Below, piece by piece: positions 59,197 to 64,000 of a DNA stretch of 64,000 bases. The notes below the pieces were generated by a model. That model did not search any database and had not been told where the DNA came from. It saw only the letters and a program-made list of their open reading frames with translations. This DNA comes from Woeseiaceae bacterium (GTDB taxonomy: Bacteria > Pseudomonadota > Gammaproteobacteria > Steroidobacterales > Woeseiaceae). Every line of letters begins with the position of its first letter. The stretch's first letter is position 1. Both the position numbers and the translations under genes were made by a program. The DNA lies in contig JAJFKR010000007.1 of NCBI GenBank assembly GCA_021773095.1, positions 31,983 through 95,982 of the forward strand, written 5' to 3'.

Positions 59197-59922
59197 GTGA
59201 CTTTCCGCGCCTCAATTCGTCAGTATTTTGGTGATCGGGATTGGCGAATATGGGCCGGAGTTATTATCTCGATCGTATGGATGGCGGCCGGTGTCTGGTA
59301 TGTCTACGGAATATACGAGTCGGACCCATCGCAGACCCGATCAATCGATGCCGTGGGCAGCTTTCTCGAGGGCGTGTTCGCGCCGCTCGCGTTCCTCTGG
59401 CTGATACTCGGCCTGTTTATTCAGCAACGAGAGCTCGCCAATAACACGGAGGCCATTCGCCACTCTGTATTGCAGTCGGAGAAGCAGACGCTTGCCATTG
59501 CGGCAACGGAAATGAACGCTCGGCAGGAAACGTTTTTCAAAATTGCGGAGAGCGTAAAGCAACAGCTGGGCGGAATATCGGGGATGCTTCTGGTGTCAGC
59601 TATAGGTCCGATCGGCAGTGGGCGGATCAGCAGTGAGCAGGTTAACGATCTGTTTTCACAAGCGTCGGGAGGGGATTGGTCCGTATTTGCTCGCCAGTTC
59701 TTAAGTGTTGATTTCGAAGAAGAGGGCGGTTTGCCAGAGCTATTTTACGGCACGGAAATACGTCGCCGGCATGCTGAAAATTATCGACGCACTTTCGAAC
59801 GCCTTTGCCGATTGGCCGGTAATTGCGATGTGGATGGCATTATCGAAGATACGCTGCGACAAGCGGCCCTCGGGCTCTTGTACCAGCGAATGCTGGACCA
59901 CGCCCCGGACGAGAACAAATAG
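59197..59922 (+). CDS. membrane protein of unknown function after nuoN
   Basis: 241 residues, GTG start 6 bp after nuoN, so probably co-transcribed with the nuo operon. Two helices, about residues 18-39 (WAGVIISIVWMAAGVWYVYGI) and 55-77 (FLEGVFAPLAFLWLILGLFIQ), are followed by a soluble helical cytoplasmic part starting QQRELANNTEAIRHSVLQSE. No known complex I subunit or assembly factor matches. The initiator tRNA lies 51 bp downstream. Confidence 0.55.
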   Translation: MTFRASIRQYFGDRDWRIWAGVIISIVWMAAGVWYVYGIYESDPSQTRSIDAVGSFLEGVFAPLAFLWLILGLFIQQRELANNTEAIRHSVLQSEKQTLAIAATEMNARQETFFKIAESVKQQLGGISGMLLVSAIGPIGSGRISSEQVNDLFSQASGGDWSVFARQFLSVDFEEEGGLPELFYGTEIRRRHAENYRRTFERLCRLAGNCDVDGIIEDTLRQAALGLLYQRMLDHAPDENK

Positions 59923-59973
59923 GGGGCCGGGCTTGTAATGCCGGGCCCACCTGCGTACCATCGCGTTCGCCGA

Positions 59974-60050
59974 TGCGGGGTGGAGCAGTCTGGCAGCTCG
60001 TCGGGCTCATAACCCGAAGGTCGCAGGTTCAAATCCTGCCCCCGCTACCA
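59974..60050 (+). tRNA. initiator tRNA-fMet (CAU)
   Basis: 77 nt with encoded CCA. Anticodon loop CTCATAA (anticodon CAT) under the three G-C pairs TCGGG/CCCGA typical of initiators. Position 1 (T) and 72 (T) are unpaired, another initiator hallmark. Its last 12-13 bases recur at 61971 and 62967, marking an integration hot spot. Confidence 0.97.
60038..60050. repeat. tRNA-fMet 3' end, att-like copy 1
   Basis: GCCCCCGCTACCA, the acceptor strand and CCA. Identical 13 bp at 61971-61983; 12 of these at 62967-62978. Similarity to copy 2 extends left into the T-arm (CAAATC shared, two mismatches in 22). Confidence 0.75.
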
Positions 60051-60081
60051 AATAAATGGCTGTTTATACGCAGCCGACCAG

Positions 60082-60107
60082 AAAGCCTCGTGTCAACGAG
60101 GCTTTTT
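60082..60107 (+). terminator. terminator after tRNA-fMet
   Basis: AAAGCCTCG-tgtcaa-CGAGGCTTTTT: a nine-bp stem followed by T's, 31 bp past the tRNA. A bidirectional look (A's before, T's after). Confidence 0.85.
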
Positions 60108-60249
60108 GCGTTGGGGCGCGCCCAATTCTCAACGGCTTCTATCTCTCGGATACTCAATACGCAATTCAATGTTCACCGTCAATTCTTTTGGCATTTTCAA
60201 ACTTAACAGGTACGCTTTCGAACGGTAGTGGTCGTACAGAAGTCAGTCT

Positions 60250-61866
60250 TTGTCGTTATTCGAACAACTCAAACGCCGTAACGTCTTCAAGGTAGGCATC
60301 GCCTATCTGGTTGTCGCATGGCTAATTGCCCAGGTTCTGGACCTGGTTTTCGAAGCCTTTGGCACGCCTAACTGGGTGATGAAAACTGTACTACTGATAC
60401 TCGCCGGCGGATTCGTTCTGGCGTTAATACTCGCTTGGGCGTACGAACTCACGCCCGACGGCATTAGTCGAGAATCTGAACTATCCAACTCTGACTCATC
60501 GGTAAGGCATACCGGTAACAAATGGCACTACATTATTATTGGTGTGCTGGGCGTTACCGCCGCATATTTGTTCGTCATCGGCCAGCGGCCAGCACCGGAT
60601 CTGGAGCCGAGTATTGACGCGCTTGTCGCGAGGCCCTCTGTTCTGGTATTGCCTTTTGCCAACATAAGTGGTGATGAGGAGCAGGATTACCTGGCTTTCG
60701 GGGTTACCGATGAATTGATCGCTGGACTGCAACGGTTGGGAAATTTCCCAGTAGTCTCTAGAAACGCCTCACTTTCATACGGGGTGACCGATCTGAGTGC
60801 CGTCGATTTCGCGCAGAACCACGGCGCAGCCTACCTGGTCGAAGGTAGTGTAAATGTGGGCAGTGAGGGAATCCGAATTCTGGCCAATCTGTCAAGCGCG
60901 GCTGGCAATCAAGTCTGGGCTGATCGCTACCAGCTTGAAGGAGGACAAGCCGACATATTCGATGTTTCGGAGACCTTGGTCTCCAGGGTTGCTGGAGCCG
61001 TACTGCAATCCGAAGTGGCTAGAGTTGAGCGAAAAGACCGGCCCCCGTCGGATGCATGGGAACACTATATGAAGGGGCTCAGTGTTGTGCTTGCGTATAA
61101 CCCGCAGGATTATGAAATGGCCCGGCAGAATCTCGACCGCGCTGTCGAAATCGCTCCTGACATGGCTGAGGCCTGGTGGGCCCTCGGTGAACTCGAGGCA
61201 ATGAAATACATGACCGGGTCGCTAGGGTCAGACGATCAACTTGATGATCTGTACGGACTCATTGCCTACTTCCGAAAAGCCCATGAACTCAGCCCCTTTC
61301 ACGCCGCAGCCTGTGGTTGCTTGGGCTACATGCTAACGGCGGTCGGTCGGCCAAATGAGGCTCGCATAGTGTATGAACAGGCAATCGAAGCGAAGCCATT
61401 GTCGGCTGATCTACGGGTTGATTACTCACTCTATTTGACGTGGTCCGGGCGATATGAAGAAGCGATTGAGAACGCTGCCCTTGGTTTGAAACTAGGTCCG
61501 GTATCGCAGGATCGTGCAGGATTGTGGATAGTCCGTTCTGTGGTCGCTTTAGCTCAAGGAGACGAGCAAGAAGCGCTGGACGCGGTCAATCGTGCCTTAT
61601 TCATTAGAAACGAGACGTTCTATACACCTGCTGCTATAGCAATATTGTATTTGCTGGGCGATCACGAAGCTGCGGCGACACTGTTGAACAAGACGCAGAA
61701 GCTGTTTCCAGGCTTGGAGCCGAAGAACCCCGTGTTCTACGTCACGCTAAAGCCCATAGACGATATTCTCGCGGCGCGGCGTGAACGAGGCGATCTCGAC
61801 GGCCCTGCTGACGTGGAAGAGATCTACGCGGCCCTTAGAATAAGAATTGATCAAGATCATAACTAG
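60250..61866 (+). CDS. membrane-anchored TolB-like/TPR protein
   Basis: 538 residues, TTG start. N-terminus SLFEQLKRRNVFKVGIAYL leads into two helices (about 17-37 and 45-65), an extracytoplasmic-type anchor (third helix about 92-110), then a domain of the TolB-N/FlgO-like kind (PSVLVLPFANISGDEEQDYLAFGVTDELI, about 130-255), then TPR-like repeats (about 290-480). The N-terminal anchor is shared with multi-copy regulator families of Woeseia-like bacteria that often carry cyclase or DNA-binding domains; neither is present here. Role unknown. Confidence 0.7.
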   Translation: MSLFEQLKRRNVFKVGIAYLVVAWLIAQVLDLVFEAFGTPNWVMKTVLLILAGGFVLALILAWAYELTPDGISRESELSNSDSSVRHTGNKWHYIIIGVLGVTAAYLFVIGQRPAPDLEPSIDALVARPSVLVLPFANISGDEEQDYLAFGVTDELIAGLQRLGNFPVVSRNASLSYGVTDLSAVDFAQNHGAAYLVEGSVNVGSEGIRILANLSSAAGNQVWADRYQLEGGQADIFDVSETLVSRVAGAVLQSEVARVERKDRPPSDAWEHYMKGLSVVLAYNPQDYEMARQNLDRAVEIAPDMAEAWWALGELEAMKYMTGSLGSDDQLDDLYGLIAYFRKAHELSPFHAAACGCLGYMLTAVGRPNEARIVYEQAIEAKPLSADLRVDYSLYLTWSGRYEEAIENAALGLKLGPVSQDRAGLWIVRSVVALAQGDEQEALDAVNRALFIRNETFYTPAAIAILYLLGDHEAAATLLNKTQKLFPGLEPKNPVFYVTLKPIDDILAARRERGDLDGPADVEEIYAALRIRIDQDHN

Positions 61867-61970
61867 AAGTGGCAAGGCAGTGCTATGGCCACCCCACAGC
61901 TGACTATATGATCGACGCGAGGCTACATTAAGCGAATATGCTGCGATACTGTCGGAACAGTGCAAATCAA

Positions 61971-61983
61971 GCCCCCGCTACCA
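61971..61983. repeat. att-like copy 2 of the tRNA-fMet end
   Basis: Exact 13-bp copy of 60038-60050. It is followed by GATTTA, which also follows copy 3. The 374-bp stretch 61867-62240 holds this repeat, a strong terminator, a repeat shared with 62984 and the Phd promoter, and no other gene. Confidence 0.75.
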
Positions 61984-61988
61984 GATTT

Positions 61989-62020
61989 AAAAGCCGACTC
62001 TCTTTGAGAGTCGGCTTTTT
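61989..62020 (+). terminator. strong terminator just after att-like copy 2
   Basis: AAAAGCCGACTCTC-ttt-GAGAGTCGGCTTTTT, a 14-bp perfect stem with T-tract, six bp after the CCA copy. It looks like a tRNA terminator, so the DNA right of copy 2 may be the original downstream flank of tRNA-fMet. Confidence 0.85.
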
Positions 62021-62141
62021 CGCATCCTTCGCACAATTTTCCTCGCAGCACTCGCCATTGTAAATCAGCATCGAAAATGGACCCGCCTGGGCGACCGGAA
62101 TCAATCACTTACTGCATGAATCGGCGCCGAAACCGGGTCAA

Positions 62142-62163
62142 ATGAGCAAGCCGGTACACAGGC
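62142..62163. repeat. 22-bp near-repeat, copy at module 2
   Basis: Matches 62984-63005 at 20 of 22 positions; both begin ATGAGCA and share GCCGGTACACA. The second copy lies six bp right of att-like copy 3. It may be part of an element end or of a lost gene start. Confidence 0.55.
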
Positions 62164-62181
62164 GAAGACACTTGCGACGCA

Positions 62182-62225
62182 TTGACGATATTCCGTAATT
62201 GACGTATTATCCGTATTTTACGGAT
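62182..62225 (+). promoter_or_regulatory. promoter and operator of the Phd/PemK-like module
   Basis: TTGACG (62182-62187), 17-bp spacer, TATTAT (62205-62210): a near-consensus sigma-70 promoter. ATCCGT-attttt-like spacer-ACGGAT (62209-62225) overlaps the -10 and start of transcription and is a likely antitoxin operator; a further CCGTAA half-site lies at 62193-62198. Confidence 0.7.
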
Positions 62226-62240
62226 ATGTGGAGAGTTGCC

Positions 62241-62510
62241 ATGGTTGCGACTACCGCTACAGACTTTGCCAAACGCTTCGGACGCTACAAGGAAGAGGTA
62301 CAGCGTGAACCGGTAGCCATCACTAGCCACGGGCGGGTCAGTGGTTATTTCGTATCGGCCCGCGAGTATGCTGAATTGGAGCGTCTGCGAGCCTTTGAGC
62401 GTCACGTCTACCGTCTCGATAACTTGCCGCATAAGGTTGCAGAAGCCATCGCGGCAGCCCGGATGGATCCGGCACACGATCATCTCAACGAACTCCTGGA
62501 CGACGACTGA
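62241..62510 (+). CDS. Phd/YefM-type antitoxin
   Basis: 89 residues from ATG 62241 with GGAG seven bases upstream; in-frame starts further left exist but cross the operator. The Phd/YefM fold: TATDFAKRFGRYKEEVQREPVAITSHGRVSGYFVSAREYAELERL, giving DNA binding and the strand that neutralises the toxin in the C-terminal half. The PemK-like gene follows 22 bp later. Autoregulation is likely through the palindrome in its promoter. Confidence 0.85.
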   Translation: MVATTATDFAKRFGRYKEEVQREPVAITSHGRVSGYFVSAREYAELERLRAFERHVYRLDNLPHKVAEAIAAARMDPAHDHLNELLDDD

Positions 62511-62532
62511 CCAGTAAACGAGGCTGACGACG

Positions 62533-62907
62533 ATGGCATATCCTGAGCCGGAGGTTGGTCTCGTAATTTCCTACTCCTACCTCTGGAGCGACGAGGCGCC
62601 CGATGGTCATGTGGAGGGTCACAAGGCCCGCCCGTGCGCGATCGTCATGGCGGTACAACAGGACGACGGGGAGCCGCCGCTCGTAGCAAAGCACCTTGGT
62701 TTTGATACCGATAGGTGCTGGGTCGTACTCGACGACGTTAATGTTTTTAGCTGGCCGGGTTACGACCTGCGGCAAGTACCAGAACAAGAGGGCCGCTACG
62801 AATACGGCCTGCTACCGCCCAGATTTTTCGAGACGATCGTGCAGCGATTTACGGAACTTCGGCAAGCTGAAACATTCGCCGTTACGTCCCACGATGATGA
62901 CGCCTGA
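62533..62907 (+). CDS. PemK-like toxin, probably missing part of its core
   Basis: 124 residues. The start (GLVISYSYLWSDEAPDGHVEGHKARPCAIVMAV) and the end (DTDRCWVVLDDVNVFSWPGYDLRQVP then EYGLLPPRFFETIVQRF) match a PemK/MazF-related growth-inhibitor family as I recall it. Family members usually carry a block of about 20 residues (a V-T-H-x-P-P type strand) between these parts, where this protein reads only QQDDGEPPLVAKHLGF. The frame is kept. It could be an inactive or altered toxin. Comparison is from memory. Confidence 0.65.
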   Translation: MAYPEPEVGLVISYSYLWSDEAPDGHVEGHKARPCAIVMAVQQDDGEPPLVAKHLGFDTDRCWVVLDDVNVFSWPGYDLRQVPEQEGRYEYGLLPPRFFETIVQRFTELRQAETFAVTSHDDDA

Positions 62908-62966
62908 TTGATTTCAGGCGGGAACATCTAAGGCTGTGACCAATGCTAGATAGCGTTGGCTGCGAA

Positions 62967-62978
62967 CCCCCGCTACCA
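62967..62978. repeat. att-like copy 3 of the tRNA-fMet end
   Basis: CCCCCGCTACCA, 12 bp, followed by GATTTA as at copy 2 (18 bp shared in all between copies 2 and 3). Marks the right end of module 2. Confidence 0.7.
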
Positions 62979-62983
62979 GATTT

Positions 62984-63005
62984 ATGAGCACGCCGGTACA
63001 CATGC
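62984..63005. repeat. 22-bp near-repeat, copy at module 3
   Basis: 20 of 22 bases match 62142-62163. Located six bp right of att-like copy 3. Confidence 0.55.
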
Positions 63006-63021
63006 AAATCCGCACACACTA

Positions 63022-63070
63022 TTGCTCGGTTGGTAGACACGATGTATTATTCATTTTGAATAATACATCG
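63022..63070 (+). promoter_or_regulatory. ParDE promoter with a 31-nt perfect palindrome
   Basis: TTGCTC (63022-63027), 17 bp, TATTAT (63045-63050). The -10 lies inside an uninterrupted inverted repeat, arms CGATGTATTATTC (63040-63052) and GAATAATACATCG (63058-63070) around ATTTT. The right arm runs up to the GGAG ribosome binding site of parD. Strong autoregulation by the ribbon-helix-helix antitoxin is expected. Confidence 0.8.
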
Positions 63071-63082
63071 GAGATCAAAGCA

Positions 63083-63331
63083 ATGGCGACTACCTCGTTG
63101 AGCCTTGGTGGGCATTGGGAAGACTACATCAAACGAGAAATTCAGAGCGGCCGGTACTCGACCGCCAGCGAAGTCATTCGCGCTGCGCTTCGCGGGCTTG
63201 AGGATCAGGGAAATCGACTTGAGGCGCTGCGTGCACATTTGGCGCAAGGCGCCGGACAGGCAGCCAGAAAGGACTTTATAGAGGACTTTGATATAATAGA
63301 TGCCATCGAGCGAGCCAAAGCTCGAGCATGA
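63083..63331 (+). CDS. parD: ParD-type antitoxin
   Basis: 82 residues from ATG 63083, preceded by GGAG. Ribbon-helix-helix with the ParD signature LGGHWEDYIKREIQSGRYSTASEVIRAALRGLED, then a toxin-binding tail. The stop overlaps the toxin ATG (ATGA). An upstream in-frame ATG at 62984 would run through the promoter palindrome and is rejected. Confidence 0.92.
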   Translation: MATTSLSLGGHWEDYIKREIQSGRYSTASEVIRAALRGLEDQGNRLEALRAHLAQGAGQAARKDFIEDFDIIDAIERAKARA

Positions 63332-63624
63332 GTTCCGCCTACCGGCTTACGCCCAGAGCAGCTGAAGATATTGATGCGATAGCGGATTACACGATCGAAA
63401 CGTGGGGATTGGGTCAGCTGGAAAGCTACCTGCGATCACTGAACAGTCGATTCGAGTGGCTTGCAGAGAATCCCTTCGCGGGTCGTGAACGGAATGATGT
63501 ACATAGCGGATATCGTAGTTTTCCCGAAGGCAGCCATATTATTTTCTATATCGTCAGCGACGATCACGTTGACATCATTGGCATTCCGCACAAGTCAATG
63601 GATATCGGGATACACCGGTTCTAA
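63328..63624 (+). CDS. parE: ParE-type toxin
   Basis: 98 residues. ParE/RelE fold: YRLTPRAAEDIDAIADYTIETWGLGQLESYLRSL, NPFAGRERNDVHSGYRSFPEGSHIIFYIV and DIIGIPHKSMD at the end. ParE toxins of this branch poison DNA gyrase. ATGA overlap with parD. Not the topoisomerase IV subunit of the same symbol. Confidence 0.9.
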   Translation: MSSAYRLTPRAAEDIDAIADYTIETWGLGQLESYLRSLNSRFEWLAENPFAGRERNDVHSGYRSFPEGSHIIFYIVSDDHVDIIGIPHKSMDIGIHRF

Positions 63625-64000
63625 TGCGAGAATCCACGGGGACCTGCTGAAACTTGGAATCGAAATATCCCAGACAGCAAGCGCCATCTACGGACAAAAC
63701 GGAGATTTAGTTCAATAGTGGATGGTTCGTCCGTCCATTGGCGTCATATCGGGCGTCGTATTGTTTTGTTTTGTCCATAGCGCTTACGATGCAGTTAGCT
63801 GAACTGCTTGGTTGAAGAAGCGGTACACCGGATCGAGACAAGCAACCGCCTGCCAGACTCAATACCGCATAAGTATGAAAGCCAGTTCTAATCAAAGAGC
63901 CTGGCACTGCCGTAAGAAAAACGGCTTAGTCTAAGATGGACTCACGATCATTGATCGCGGTGCTTGAAACGGAGTCCTGAAGCACCCTGTCGAACGTTAC
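63625..64000. other. 376-bp stretch without recognised gene
   Basis: Right end of the window. No frame on either strand shows convincing coding character, no further copy of the tRNA-fMet end is found, and no terminator of clear form follows parE. The right border of the third module therefore lies outside the window. Confidence 0.5.

Larger units (their letters stand above)
60051..62978. mobile_element. tandem att-bounded modules downstream of tRNA-fMet
   Basis: Three copies of the tRNA-fMet 3' end in one orientation divide the DNA into module 1 (60051-61983, TolB/TPR protein), module 2 (61984-62978, Phd-type antitoxin plus PemK-like protein) and a third stretch (from 62979, ParDE) whose right end is not seen. 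This is the footprint of successive insertions at a tRNA gene. No integrase or excisionase is visible. The housekeeping gene that normally follows this tRNA (rimP) is not in the window. Confidence 0.6.

Noticed and set aside
59923..59973. Hairpin terminator before tRNA-fMet
   Set aside because: GCCGGGC occurs twice around TTGTAAT, but as a direct rather than inverted repeat, and no T-tract follows.
60056..60295. Plus-strand frame starting just after tRNA-fMet
   Set aside because: It crosses the tRNA terminator and runs into the start of the TolB/TPR gene in another frame; no homology or ribosome binding site.

Overview
This window is a core chromosomal segment of a gammaproteobacterium. The gene order (fur, recN, nadK, hrcA, grpE, dnaK, dnaJ, dapB, carA, carB, greA, yhbY, rlmE, ftsH, folP, glmM, tpiA, secG, tRNA-Leu) is the classical gammaproteobacterial series. 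A membrane-anchored TolB-like/TPR protein and many lineage-specific lipoproteins suggest a deep-branching, probably marine lineage of the Woeseia/Chromatiales kind. That placement is inference; no rRNA is present.

Layout. 1-14.1 kb is a mixed region. It holds a cut-off membrane protein, a YkvA-type protein, small membrane proteins, an FHA/coiled-coil protein beside a Ycf46-like AAA ATPase and a gluzincin-type lipoprotein, an NlpC/P60 hydrolase, two coupled lipoproteins, a decayed amidotransferase start, srkA-typA, a DUF1684 lipoprotein, a saccharopine-dehydrogenase-like reductase and a GNAT enzyme. 14.3-18.6 kb has an exported protein coupled to a DUF442-type phosphatase, then a hemerythrin-PAS histidine kinase. 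18.6-21.2 kb is accessory: a TacAT-type toxin-antitoxin pair, then a small islet lodged at the 3' end of ssrA (tmRNA). The islet is bounded by an exact 22-bp copy of the ssrA end and holds an IS3 orfA stub, a ParE/RelE module and a row of five hairpins.

21.2-44.7 kb is housekeeping. It covers trans-translation (smpB, ssrA), an NSS transporter, ratA-rnfH, bamE, fur, recN, nadK, the heat-shock genes with two sigma-32-like promoters of identical spacing, lysine and carbamoyl-phosphate synthesis, greA behind a triplicated start region, ribosome maturation, ftsH, folate and cell-wall precursor synthesis, glycolysis and secretion. 44.7-59.2 kb is a complete 14-gene nuo operon (NuoC and NuoD separate) between tRNA-Leu(GAG) and initiator tRNA-fMet. 

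60-64 kb is a second accessory region. The last 12-13 bases of tRNA-fMet recur twice downstream, dividing the DNA into tandem modules: a TolB/TPR membrane protein, a Phd-type antitoxin with a PemK-like protein that seems to lack part of its core, and a ParDE pair under a perfect 31-nt palindrome. No integrase is visible at either att-like locus. The strongest candidates for something undescribed are these two integrase-less, att-bounded islets carrying toxin-antitoxin genes, and the ATGA ladder of two six-codon minicistrons between carB and greA.
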